Shown: positions 26,741 to 35,388 of the stretch, piece after piece
Layout: each line of letters starts with the position of its first letter
Numbering within the stretch: position 1 is the stretch's first letter
Position numbers and translations under genes: made by a program
Source: Verrucomicrobiaceae bacterium
GTDB lineage: Bacteria; Verrucomicrobiota; Verrucomicrobiia; Verrucomicrobiales; Verrucomicrobiaceae
Reading direction: 5' to 3'
Length of the DNA stretch: 64,000 nt
Assembly: GCA_947458455.1 (NCBI GenBank)
Contig: CANGYJ010000005.1
Coordinates: 186,001 to 250,000 of the forward strand
Notes under the pieces: model-generated
Database searches by the model: none
Seen by the model: the letters and a program-made list of their open reading frames with translations, nothing else
Told to the model about the DNA's origin: nothing

Positions 26741-27301
26741 ATGCGTCACCCTTTCATGAATGACTCCCCTGCCCTGCTCCAGCCTGCTGTGTTTTTTGAC
26801 CGCGATGGCGTGGTCAACGTCTCACCGGGCGAGGGCTATGTTTTAAAGCCAGAGGACTTTCATTTGAGTCCTGGCATCATCAAAGCGCTCGCGATTTGCC
26901 ATCAGCGTGGCTTCAAACTCATCCTCGTCACCAGCCAACAAGGCGTGGGCAAAGGTCTCATGAACCAGCCAACGCTGGATGCGATCCACGTGGCGATGCA
27001 GGAGGCGCTGGCACCTGCCGATGCCTGTTTTGATGGCATTTATTCCTGCACGCATCTCTCCGGCACCTGCTCATGCCGGAAGCCGAGTCCTGAAATGATC
27101 CTGCAAGCGCAGCGTGAACACGGCATCGACCTCACCCGAAGCTGGCTCGTGGGTGATCATGACCGCGACATCCAAATGGCGGTGAATGCCGGGGTGCCGA
27201 AAACGATCCGCATCCTGAGCCATCATGAGCCGGGCATCACAGCGACGCACACACTAGACTCCACCGAAGGGCTGACCGCGCTGCTGGCGGAGGTGCTTTG
27301 A
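26741..27301 (+). CDS. gmhB: HAD phosphatase, D-glycero-D-manno-heptose 1,7-bisphosphate 7-phosphatase type
   Basis: Histidinol-phosphatase/GmhB subfamily of the HAD superfamily, probably in ADP-heptose synthesis for LPS. Motif I is VFFDRDGVVN, motif II is LVTSQQGVGKG, the zinc-binding loop is CTHLSGTCSCRKPSP, and motif IV is LVGDHDRDIQMAVNAG. 186 residues from ATG 26741; ATG 26756 is an equally good start. Convergent with the chain-length/kinase gene, 4 bases apart. Confidence 0.85.
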   Translation: MRHPFMNDSPALLQPAVFFDRDGVVNVSPGEGYVLKPEDFHLSPGIIKALAICHQRGFKLILVTSQQGVGKGLMNQPTLDAIHVAMQEALAPADACFDGIYSCTHLSGTCSCRKPSPEMILQAQREHGIDLTRSWLVGDHDRDIQMAVNAGVPKTIRILSHHEPGITATHTLDSTEGLTALLAEVL

Positions 27302-27305
27302 GGCT

Positions 27306-29810
27306 CTACACCCCATTCAGCACCATGGCGCGCAGGGCGCTGGAGGACATCATCGGTTGAAGCAAGGCGATGCCGGCGCGGATTTTGGCGGGGGCGGTGA
27401 GGGAGGGATTGCTCACGATGATGACATCGGTGGCGAGCGGGGCGAGCGGGGCGACGTTGGCGAAGGCTTTGAGCAGCGGCGAGGCATCGAGGATGATCCA
27501 ATCGACCTGCGAGCGAGCGCGGTCGATCCAGGTGCGATAGCCATCGAGCAACTCATTGGTGGCGTGGGCCGGGAGATCGCGACCAGGCAGCAGGAAGAGA
27601 TTGGTGTGGCTGTAGCGGAGGGCTTCGAGATCATTGGCCCAGGCTTCAAAACCTCGCGTGCGGGGGAACCATTCGTGCAGGGTGGGAGACGATGGATTGC
27701 ACTCCATCATGAAGACGCTGCGGCCTTGATGGCAAAGGGCGGCGGCGAGGGTGGAGGCGACGAGCGTCTTGCCTTCGCGAGGTTCGGCGCTGGTAATGAG
27801 GATGACGCCACCGCTGCTGCCGCGAGAGGCGGCCTGCCGCTCCAGCGTGCCGGTGAGATGATGCAGCGCACTGCTGGCCCCGATGGGCTCCGGCTTGAGG
27901 AGTTGGGCGAGGATGGACTCGGGCGAGTTCGCATGCACATAAGGCAGGCGGGCGATGGTGTTGAGATCCTTCTCGGCGGGGCGGAGGAGTGAAGATGCGG
28001 CAGGCTGGGGAGCGGGCGCGGCCGTGAAGGGTGAAGGCTGCGGCGGTGGTGCCTGTCGAAGCGGCTGCGAGGCCGGAGTGAAAGGTGATGGCAGCGCTCC
28101 GGCGACGGGCGCGGTAGCCTGGGGCTGCGGCGCATAGAGCGGGCGGGTAAGCGGCTGCGTGGCGTAGCTCATGGCGGAGGCGCGGGCGGCCATTTCCTGC
28201 TCGTAATCTGGCTGCGGAGTGGATTTGGGCTTTAACAGCGTGGGCAGATGATCTTCGGCAAGGCCCCAGCCAATCGGCAGGCCGATCAAACTGAGTCCAA
28301 ACAGCATCGCCGCAGCGACGGCGGCGAGGGGCTTGCTGGGCTTCACGGGCTTTTCAGGTGCCACCGCACGATCCGCGATACGCAAAAGACCGCTGCCTCG
28401 GAAGTTGCCGGTGAGTGTGGCGGCACTGCGGCGCTGCTCGACCTTTTCATACATCTCGCGGTTCAGGCGCACTTCATCATTGAGCATTTTGAGCTGCACA
28501 TTTTTGCCACCGGCATCCACGGCCACGCCCTGAGCGGAGGCCAGCTGGTTTTGAAGATCGGTGGCCTGCCGCTGCTGCGTTTTCACTTCCTCCTGGATCA
28601 TGTAAACGACGGACTTCACCGCCTTATCGAGCGCGGCCTGGAGTGTGACGATCTCACTTTCGAGGGCGATGATGCTGGGATGACGACGTCCGAGCTGTGG
28701 CAGGGAGGAACGCATGGCCTGCTTCGCATCGAGGTTTCGTCGCGTTTCGGCCACGGTGGGATTTTCGGCAATGAGGCGCACGTCGAGCATGCTGTGACCG
28801 GCGGAGAGCGCGGCGTTGAGGCTCTGCGAATCATTCTCCGCGCGGGTCAATTTCACGCGGGCCTCGGTGAGGGCGGCATTGAGCTGGCGCACTCGCTCAC
28901 CGGAGACGCCCTTGTTTTCGATGTCCTCGATGATGCCGTTGGCTTGGCGATACTCGGAGAGCTTTTGCTCGGATTCTTGAAGGCGCTTCAAAAGCTCGGT
29001 GGATTGCGTGCGGAGGTAGTCGGAGGCGTCTTCGCTGAGCTGAGCCTCGTTATCGCCGACGTATTCGATGTAAAACTCGACATAGCGATTCGCCAGAGAA
29101 GCAGCCAGTTCGGGATCGCGGTCACGCACCTGCACGCGAAGCACATGGGATTCCTTCAGCGGCTCGACGGCCACATTACCGGCGAGGATTTCGATGAAAG
29201 TCTCGCGGGCGGGAGCGGGTGTGCCGGGTTTGTAGAGGCCGAGGAGTTTGAGGAGCTGATCTTTGCGCCCGAGCGTCTCGGACTCACGCTTTGCCACGAC
29301 CTCCACGGCGGTCTGTGGATAGTGATCGGCGAAGTATTCCATGAAGCGCCGGGAGGTCATCTCGGTGCGATGGTTGTTCACGAGCATGGGGGCGCTCAAA
29401 TCGGACACGATGCTGTTGGAGACGCCGTCGAGGCCGAAGGGATTGTCCGTCTTCAAGCTGAGCAGGATCTGCGACTCGGCCTGGTAGATTTTCATGCCCA
29501 TGCCGAGGTAGTAAAACAAGCCGATGCCAATCAGCAGACCCACCAGCGCTCCGATGAACCAGCGCTTCCGAACGTAGCGAATGAGATCCGGGATACTGAT
29601 GAGCGACTGCACATCAAACTCACCCGGCTTCACCGGAGGGAGGAAGGCATGCGGATCAAAAACGGGCGGGATGCCGGGGTGATACACCGCCGGAGCCTGC
29701 ATTCCTGCGTTTGGTGCCATCGGCATCAGCGTCCGCGTAGGCGCGAGCGCCAGAGCGGCGCCAAAGCCGCTATGGGTCGGGTATCCTGGGACGCTGTAAG
29801 GGATGGCCAT
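27306..29810 (-). CDS. Polysaccharide chain-length determinant fused to BY-kinase-like ATPase
   Basis: 834 residues, inner membrane. A Pro-rich cytoplasmic start leads into a Wzz domain with TM1 (FIGALVGLLIGIGLFYYLGM, about residue 90), a long periplasmic coiled coil (residues 230-440), TM2 (AAMLFGLSLIGLPIGWGL, about residue 510), a Pro-rich linker (550-640) and an ATPase domain: Walker A SAEPREGKT (674-682), A' VFMMECNPS (about 699), Walker B WIILDAS (about 771). The A' motif usually ends in I-D-x-D; here it is M-E-C-N. No tyrosine cluster is present at the end (LNGV). Likely controls exopolysaccharide length. Last gene of the operon. Confidence 0.85.
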   Translation of the reverse strand: MAIPYSVPGYPTHSGFGAALALAPTRTLMPMAPNAGMQAPAVYHPGIPPVFDPHAFLPPVKPGEFDVQSLISIPDLIRYVRKRWFIGALVGLLIGIGLFYYLGMGMKIYQAESQILLSLKTDNPFGLDGVSNSIVSDLSAPMLVNNHRTEMTSRRFMEYFADHYPQTAVEVVAKRESETLGRKDQLLKLLGLYKPGTPAPARETFIEILAGNVAVEPLKESHVLRVQVRDRDPELAASLANRYVEFYIEYVGDNEAQLSEDASDYLRTQSTELLKRLQESEQKLSEYRQANGIIEDIENKGVSGERVRQLNAALTEARVKLTRAENDSQSLNAALSAGHSMLDVRLIAENPTVAETRRNLDAKQAMRSSLPQLGRRHPSIIALESEIVTLQAALDKAVKSVVYMIQEEVKTQQRQATDLQNQLASAQGVAVDAGGKNVQLKMLNDEVRLNREMYEKVEQRRSAATLTGNFRGSGLLRIADRAVAPEKPVKPSKPLAAVAAAMLFGLSLIGLPIGWGLAEDHLPTLLKPKSTPQPDYEQEMAARASAMSYATQPLTRPLYAPQPQATAPVAGALPSPFTPASQPLRQAPPPQPSPFTAAPAPQPAASSLLRPAEKDLNTIARLPYVHANSPESILAQLLKPEPIGASSALHHLTGTLERQAASRGSSGGVILITSAEPREGKTLVASTLAAALCHQGRSVFMMECNPSSPTLHEWFPRTRGFEAWANDLEALRYSHTNLFLLPGRDLPAHATNELLDGYRTWIDRARSQVDWIILDASPLLKAFANVAPLAPLATDVIIVSNPSLTAPAKIRAGIALLQPMMSSSALRAMVLNGV

Positions 29811-29813
29811 GAG

Positions 29814-31064
29814 TTAGAATGACGAATGAGGAAGGACGAATGATGAAGGGGCGGATGCCGCGACCTCTTCCGAAGAGCGCTGGCCGCCTTTGAGCTGCAT
29901 GGCGCGGAGGATGATGTCGTTCACAAGGCGGACATCGAAGACATCGGCGGCGAGCTGGCGGCTGCTCTGACCGTGGAGGGCGATTTGAGTTGGATTTTCG
30001 AGGTAGAAAGCCATCGCGGCTTCGACGGCGTCGATGCTTTGCGGAGCACAGAGGAAGCCGTTTTCGCCTTCCATGAGGCTTTCGGAGGCTTCGCGTTGTT
30101 TTTCACCTTTCGCGGTGAGTTTGACGCATTCCTTGGCGCCGACGGAATTCGTGGTGATGACGGCGCGGCCAGTGGCGAGAGCTTCGAGCGTGGCATGTGG
30201 CACGCCTTCGCGATACCAAGTGGGCAGGCAGAAGATGTGCATCGTCTGGATCAGGCTGGCGACATCCTTCACCATACCATGATGCGTGAGCGTGCCCTCG
30301 GCCACCCAGTGGGCGACTTCGCTTTCTTCGACGCGGTTCGGATTGGGATCGAAGGGGCCGATGAGATGGAATTCGGCATTCGGGAACCTTTGGCGAATGT
30401 TGCGTGCCGCTTCGGCGAAGACGCGGACGCCTTTGCTGATGAGCAAACGGCTCACGAGGCAGAAGCGCACGGTTTTCGGCGTTTCGGTGATCGGCGCATG
30501 CGGGAACTCATCGAGGTTCACGCCGCTACCAGCGGTGACATGCACGGGAACGCCTTTCGGCAGCAGGTTCAGTTCGGTGAAGAGCTGCCGGTCATCTTCG
30601 TTTTGCATGAAGATGACATCCGCACGGCGCAGCGCGAAGCGGTGAAGAGCCTTGGAAATGGCGGAGAGGATCTTTTGCTTCCACGTCACCGGTTTGACGA
30701 AGGTGAAGCCGAGGCCGGGAAGCAAGGCGTAGATCTTCGGCACACCCGCAAGGCGTGCGATGGGGCAACCGTAGAGTACGCTCTTGATGGTGTAGGCGAA
30801 GAGCGCCTCCGGCTTTTCAGAGCGGAAGAGACGCCACATATCGAGCCAGGTATCGAGATCGCGGCGCGGGTTGATCTGCGAGCGCACCATGCGGATGGCG
30901 CGATGTTTGCCACCGAGGCTCTTCATAAATTCACGCACATGCGGATAGTCCTCCGCAGCGCTGGTGGTGACCTCGCAGCCATGCGCGGCGAAGTCGCGAA
31001 TCAGATCGCCCCGGTGATAAATGAGCGTGTTGGCATCGGCGGTGAGGACGACGACTTTTTTCAT
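29814..31064 (-). CDS. Glycosyltransferase family 4-like (exopolysaccharide)
   Basis: 416 residues, GT-B fold, cytosolic face of the membrane. The N-terminal half has FAYTIKSVLYGCPIARLAGV and YALLPGLGFTF, as in PglA/WbpH-type undecaprenyl-linked sugar transferases. The C-terminal nucleotide-sugar half has LVSRLLISKGVRVFAEA and the E-x7-E-like REGVPHATLEALATGRAVITT. The last 12 residues (APSSFVLPHSSF) are encoded by an AATGACGAATGAGG-type repeat and look like an added tail. It overlaps the DUF4091 gene by 4 bp. Confidence 0.88.
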   Translation of the reverse strand: MKKVVVLTADANTLIYHRGDLIRDFAAHGCEVTTSAAEDYPHVREFMKSLGGKHRAIRMVRSQINPRRDLDTWLDMWRLFRSEKPEALFAYTIKSVLYGCPIARLAGVPKIYALLPGLGFTFVKPVTWKQKILSAISKALHRFALRRADVIFMQNEDDRQLFTELNLLPKGVPVHVTAGSGVNLDEFPHAPITETPKTVRFCLVSRLLISKGVRVFAEAARNIRQRFPNAEFHLIGPFDPNPNRVEESEVAHWVAEGTLTHHGMVKDVASLIQTMHIFCLPTWYREGVPHATLEALATGRAVITTNSVGAKECVKLTAKGEKQREASESLMEGENGFLCAPQSIDAVEAAMAFYLENPTQIALHGQSSRQLAADVFDVRLVNDIILRAMQLKGGQRSSEEVAASAPSSFVLPHSSF

Positions 31065-32818
31065 GGTTTCACTCCTTTCGCTTCGGCGGTTTGGCGGCGC
31101 ACGGTGGCCTTCTCGATAAGGGCGGCGAGGGTGGTGCGTGCTTCGAGCAGGGCGGGAAGGTTGTCATCCCAATCGCCAAAGCCACGCGCAAAGGTCTCGG
31201 TGAGTTGGCGGGCCTTTTCATCGAGGCCCAGCTCGCGGGCGAGCATGAGGTAATCGTAGTCTTCGACGGCTTCACGCAGCCATTTGAGCCGGATGGAGGC
31301 CACCGGAGCATCGCGGCCATGGCGTTCCTTCGTGGCGGGATAGATGAAGAAGCCATCGCCATTGTAGGTGTGGCCTTCGGCATCGTTTCGGAAGGTGCCA
31401 GCTTCCTTCCAAGGATCGACGCCATCGGCGATATAAAGCGTGTCCCAGTAGGTGACGCCGGTGATGCCATGCTTCGGGAAAAGCCACGAGGTGAGGCGAT
31501 GATTGATGGCGGGATAATCGGTACACCAAACAGGCGAGTGACTGTTTTTGAACATCTTCGGATGGTTGTGCGCCCGGTCCCAACCTTCGGAGTTTTGCAC
31601 GAGGGCGGCATAGCCCCACACTTCCTCGCCGGCCTGACGACGAGCGAAGATCTCGTGTGAACCGCCGGCCCATTCCATGTCATCCCAAATGCTGCTGAAG
31701 TGGGCGGACCAGATGTCCACGCTGCCATGCAGCTTGCCCCAGGCAGCTTTTTCCGGTGCAGGCTGCTCGGTGACGAGCAGCGGAACACGCACGCCGTGCT
31801 TCTTTTCGACGTCGTTGAAGAATTCACCCCAGCGACGCACGGTGGCGTAGGCATCAGCATCATTCGGCTCATCGAGATCGCCCATGATGACGTAGCCGCG
31901 ACCTGCGCAACGGATCTTTGCCAAGATGCGGGCATAGGTGGCGACGTGCTTCATCGCGGCTTCGCGATCTTTGCCGAGCGGGTCTTTGAAGGGCCAATCC
32001 GGCCAGATGGGAATGCTGATGGTGCTGGCGTGGCGGTGGAGCAGTTGCTTGCGCAGCGAACGCTCGATTTTTTCCTCGTTGAGGCTGCCATCGGGCTCGG
32101 GAAGCGCCCCGTGGATCTGATCAATGGCCAGGCGATGTCGGGCGAGCACATCGTAGTATTGATTGAGGAGCTGGGCGTGCTCGAGCGAGAAGCGGGAGCC
32201 GTCATACTCAAGGCCATGGACCTGCGAGACGCGGCGTGGCGTGGTCATGATGGAGGTGCGCAGACGAGGCACGACGGGCAGGTCGAAATTCCACACATGC
32301 AGCGTGAAGTTCGCCGTGAGACTGGTGCCATCAGCGAGACGGAAACGCAGCGTGCCTTTGTAATCACCGGCGACGGCGTCGTAAGGCACGAAGACATCCA
32401 CCCAGAAGGGCTGGTTCGTCGATTCGACTGCGGGATGTGGCTCGGCAGGCATGTCGAGCGGCAGCAGCGCATCGGGATACTCACCTGGAAGCAGCGGGGC
32501 ATTCATCGTGCTTTTGCTGACGCGGACGTAGTGCTCGTGAAAAATCTCCGGCGCTGGCAACGCGGTGCCGGATTCATGCAGGATCGTGGCGGCATCGACA
32601 TCGACCTGTTTGAGCTGCGCTGGCGACGCATGGATGACGGCCTGGAGAGGTTCCCACTCACCACGGGCGGCATGCAGTGTGAGGTTCTTCGCCGGGCGCG
32701 GTTTTTCCTCGCGAGACACCCGCGTCATGCCATCCACCAGCCAGATGGCGGGCGCTGCCGACGCTTCGAAAGCGATGGCAAGGCCGAGGCAAAGGATGGC
32801 GCTGAAGGTGCGGGTCAT
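31061..32818 (-). CDS. Secreted DUF4091 glycosidase-like protein inside the polysaccharide operon
   Basis: 585 residues with signal peptide (ILCLGLAIAFEASA). The N-terminal sandwich domain has GEWEPLQAVIHA and NQPFWVDVFVPYDAVAGDYKGTL. The TIM-barrel part follows with GYVIMGDLDEPNDADAY. The C terminus, with WLFPKHGITGVTYWDTLYI and IRLKWLREAVEDYDYLMLA, is the DUF4091 signature seen with GH123-like enzymes. Catalysis is not demonstrated for most members. Its 4-bp overlaps with glycosyltransferases on both sides imply a role in processing the same polymer. Confidence 0.8.
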   Translation of the reverse strand: MTRTFSAILCLGLAIAFEASAAPAIWLVDGMTRVSREEKPRPAKNLTLHAARGEWEPLQAVIHASPAQLKQVDVDAATILHESGTALPAPEIFHEHYVRVSKSTMNAPLLPGEYPDALLPLDMPAEPHPAVESTNQPFWVDVFVPYDAVAGDYKGTLRFRLADGTSLTANFTLHVWNFDLPVVPRLRTSIMTTPRRVSQVHGLEYDGSRFSLEHAQLLNQYYDVLARHRLAIDQIHGALPEPDGSLNEEKIERSLRKQLLHRHASTISIPIWPDWPFKDPLGKDREAAMKHVATYARILAKIRCAGRGYVIMGDLDEPNDADAYATVRRWGEFFNDVEKKHGVRVPLLVTEQPAPEKAAWGKLHGSVDIWSAHFSSIWDDMEWAGGSHEIFARRQAGEEVWGYAALVQNSEGWDRAHNHPKMFKNSHSPVWCTDYPAINHRLTSWLFPKHGITGVTYWDTLYIADGVDPWKEAGTFRNDAEGHTYNGDGFFIYPATKERHGRDAPVASIRLKWLREAVEDYDYLMLARELGLDEKARQLTETFARGFGDWDDNLPALLEARTTLAALIEKATVRRQTAEAKGVKP

Positions 32819-34080
32819 TTGTTGAGATGAAGGAGCTGCGAGTAAGTCTCCGCGTATCGTTGAGTGGCTCCGGCGATGGTGAAATGCTCGATCACTCGCT
32901 GACGCGAGGCTTCGCCGATCTGATGAAGCGTGGCGGCATCGAGCGTGGTGGTGACCTGCCAGGCTTTGGCAAGACCTTCCGCATCATGCAGCGGCACCGT
33001 GTGGCCAACTTCATCGAGCAGGCGGCCGCAATCACCCGCCTCGGTGGTGATGCAGGGTACGCCGCAGGCCATCGCTTCCATGACGGTCATCGGGCAAGCC
33101 TCGGTGCGTGAGGAGAGCGAGAAGATATCAAAGGCCGGATACAGGTTCCAAGGATCGGCGCGGAAGGGCACGAAGCGCACCTGCGAGCGATTTGGTATCG
33201 TGGCGAAGGCTTCGCGTTCAGTTTCGCTCAATTCGACCTCGCGACCGCCGCAGAGCACGAAATGCGCCTCGGGCCTTTTTTGCTGCAAAAGGGCGGCGGC
33301 ACGGAAAAAGGTCGGCAGGTCCTTCATCTCATGAAAACGTCCCACATAGCCGATGAGCGGTGCGCTCTCGGGAATGCCTAGCTCGGCACGCGTGGCGGCG
33401 CGGGCCTGCTCGGAGGGGCGGAAGCGGCTGGCATCGATGCCATTGGGGATCCACAGCATTTTTTTGCGTGGATAGCCCATCTTCACATGGTCCTCGATGG
33501 CCTCGGCGGAGCAGGAAAGGATGCGCGAGGGAATGAATTTCGAGCTGAGGCCGAGGGCACGGCGGAAGAAGGCGCTCTTCGCGGCGCTCTCGCCCGGATT
33601 CCGATGAATCTCGCGGCAATGAATGCTCCACAGCACCTTTTTGACACCGGCAATGCGGGCCAGCCAGCCGCCGACGAGATCCGCATGATGCATCCAGGTT
33701 TGCATCACATCCGGCCGCTCGGCGTGGAGCACCATGCGCAGGCGGGCGAGCGTGCTGCGGCTCAAATAAGCCTCACCTTCGAGATCATGCAAAGCCGCAC
33801 CGGCATCGCGGAGGCGCTTCGCGGCATGCGGCCACGGGCTGGCATTCACGGCCACGACGACCGTGCGAAATTTCGCCGGATCGAGGGACTCAACGAGGTT
33901 CACGAGCATCGCTTCCGCACCGCCACCGCCGATGCTGTAGGTGAGGTGCAGGATCGTGGGGCGCTTGTCTTTGGCGAAAGCGCGGGGCTGCACCGGAGCG
34001 GATGGATGCAAAGCCCGGTGCGCCATGAACGGGAGCGGCAGCGCGGCCTCCTTGGAAGTATGGATGACGATCGACTTCAT
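32815..34080 (-). CDS. Glycosyltransferase family 4
   Basis: 421 residues, GT-B. The acceptor half starts HLTYSIGGGGAEAMLVNL, with QTWMHHADLVGGWLA further in. The donor half has LIGYVGRFHEMKDLPTFFRAA and SSRTEACPMTVMEAMACGVPCITT (E-x7-E type). The order of genes (deacetylase, this GT, DUF4091, GT, Wzz-kinase) marks it as part of exopolysaccharide assembly. It overlaps both neighbours by 4 bp. Confidence 0.92.
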   Translation of the reverse strand: MKSIVIHTSKEAALPLPFMAHRALHPSAPVQPRAFAKDKRPTILHLTYSIGGGGAEAMLVNLVESLDPAKFRTVVVAVNASPWPHAAKRLRDAGAALHDLEGEAYLSRSTLARLRMVLHAERPDVMQTWMHHADLVGGWLARIAGVKKVLWSIHCREIHRNPGESAAKSAFFRRALGLSSKFIPSRILSCSAEAIEDHVKMGYPRKKMLWIPNGIDASRFRPSEQARAATRAELGIPESAPLIGYVGRFHEMKDLPTFFRAAALLQQKRPEAHFVLCGGREVELSETEREAFATIPNRSQVRFVPFRADPWNLYPAFDIFSLSSRTEACPMTVMEAMACGVPCITTEAGDCGRLLDEVGHTVPLHDAEGLAKAWQVTTTLDAATLHQIGEASRQRVIEHFTIAGATQRYAETYSQLLHLNK

Positions 34081-35159
34081 GGCAGAAAGCTCCAGAGCGA
34101 GTTCCTCGCGGTTTTGCGCCAGGCTTTGACCGCCTCAAAGGCACCCGAGACCGTGGCCTCCGCCTCCCAGACGGATTCCGGCGAGCCGTAGCGCGGCAAT
34201 TCCATGAGCGATGAGTTTTGATCCACGCGTCCACTGCGCAGCGTGCAGGCTGCTTCAAAGCCCGCTCCCTGGAGCAGGGCGATCGTTTCCGCCGTGTAGT
34301 CCGCCTGGCCTCCATTTGGGAAGCAAAACAGCTTCGGCGCACGACCCAGTTCCTGACGCAGCCTTTCGTGGCAGGTAAAAATCTCTCCGTGCATGGCCTC
34401 CGGGTGGCATCGGGAAAGCACCGGATGCGTGTGCGTATGCCCGCCGATCTCAATCAAGCCAGTTGCAGCCAGTTCCCGCACCTGCGGCCATGTCAGCGGG
34501 CGCATCGGCTCAGGCAAAGCACCCACAGCGGGCGGCTCTACGCCGAGAGCCTGCTCAATGCGGTCAATTTCGTCGAGCATGTCCTCATCCGGCATACGCT
34601 TCAGTTCCGGCAGCAGCCTGCCGAGTGCCATCTGGCGCTTCTCGCGAGTGCCCAGCGGCAGCCGATCTTTGCCATGAGGAAACTTCCAATCCAAAAAGGG
34701 CTTGGCTGAGGTGCCCAACGCCAGATCGAGCCGCTGAAACCACATCGGCTCCGTGCCATCGAGGAAGCCCGTGGCGACGAAGATGGTGGCAGGCAGATTA
34801 AACTCCCGCAGCACCGGCCAGGCGAGGTGGTAATTCGACGCGTAGCCATCATCAAAGGTGAGCACCACGCTGTTTGGCTCCAGCTTTGCGCCCGCTTTCA
34901 GCCTATCCACGACGCTTTGCAGCGAGACGACGCTGTAGTTTGAAGCCAGGAAGGCGCAGACACGCCGGAAAATCTCCAGCGGGAGATGCAGGGACCAGTC
35001 CAGCACACGATCCGTGCCCATGCCCTCGCACAGCCCGTGGAAAGACAGGATGCTGACCTCATGCGTGTCCCTGATTCGAGCCAGACCGGCCATACCGGAG
35101 CCGACGAGGGCCACCGATTTCAGCTTCTGGCTGGTGCGGGAGGGATAGAGGGTTGGCAT
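34077..35159 (-). CDS. Polysaccharide deacetylase (NodB-like)
   Basis: First gene of the exopolysaccharide operon. 360 residues. The metal-binding motif 1 is VVLTFDDGYASNYH and motif 2 is EIGGHTHTHPVLSRCH, both intact, with FCFPNGG matching motif 3. No clear signal peptide (start MPTLYPSRTSQKLKS), so a cytosolic site or unconventional export is possible. It probably removes acetyl groups from the polymer or a lipid-linked intermediate. The upstream 229 bases are AT-rich. Confidence 0.9.
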   Translation of the reverse strand: MPTLYPSRTSQKLKSVALVGSGMAGLARIRDTHEVSILSFHGLCEGMGTDRVLDWSLHLPLEIFRRVCAFLASNYSVVSLQSVVDRLKAGAKLEPNSVVLTFDDGYASNYHLAWPVLREFNLPATIFVATGFLDGTEPMWFQRLDLALGTSAKPFLDWKFPHGKDRLPLGTREKRQMALGRLLPELKRMPDEDMLDEIDRIEQALGVEPPAVGALPEPMRPLTWPQVRELAATGLIEIGGHTHTHPVLSRCHPEAMHGEIFTCHERLRQELGRAPKLFCFPNGGQADYTAETIALLQGAGFEAACTLRSGRVDQNSSLMELPRYGSPESVWEAEATVSGAFEAVKAWRKTARNSLWSFLP

Positions 35160-35199
35160 GGCGGTGAAAGGAGGAGGATGCGCCTATGAGAGTGTATTT

Positions 35200-35227
35200 T
35201 TTGTATGGTTTTTCTAACTTATCACAA
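35200..35227 (-). promoter_or_regulatory. Candidate promoter of the exopolysaccharide operon
   Basis: In the AT-rich gap between divergent genes, minus strand TTGTGA (35227-35222), 16-base spacer, TACAAA (35205-35200). The boxes are only fair; several other A/T-rich choices exist in 35190-35280, including a TATAAT at 35266-35271 facing the fadJ-like gene without a good -35. Confidence 0.3.
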
Positions 35228-35388
35228 TTAATACAAGCTAACATCATGATTTTTTAACTTCAATGTATAATTCATAACAGCCATGCAAAGCCAGGCGGCC
35301 CCCTAGCCTAGGCATTTCCCCCTTCCCTGCCCCCTTTTGAACCTTCCCACCCCAGCACCGTCAGAGCCTGCAACAACCTTAGCAGGCT

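Noticed and set aside
28248-29822. 524-codon plus-strand frame antisense to the chain-length gene
   Set aside because: The minus strand holds a complete Wzz/ATPase protein with motifs; the plus frame shows none and is a GC-driven shadow.
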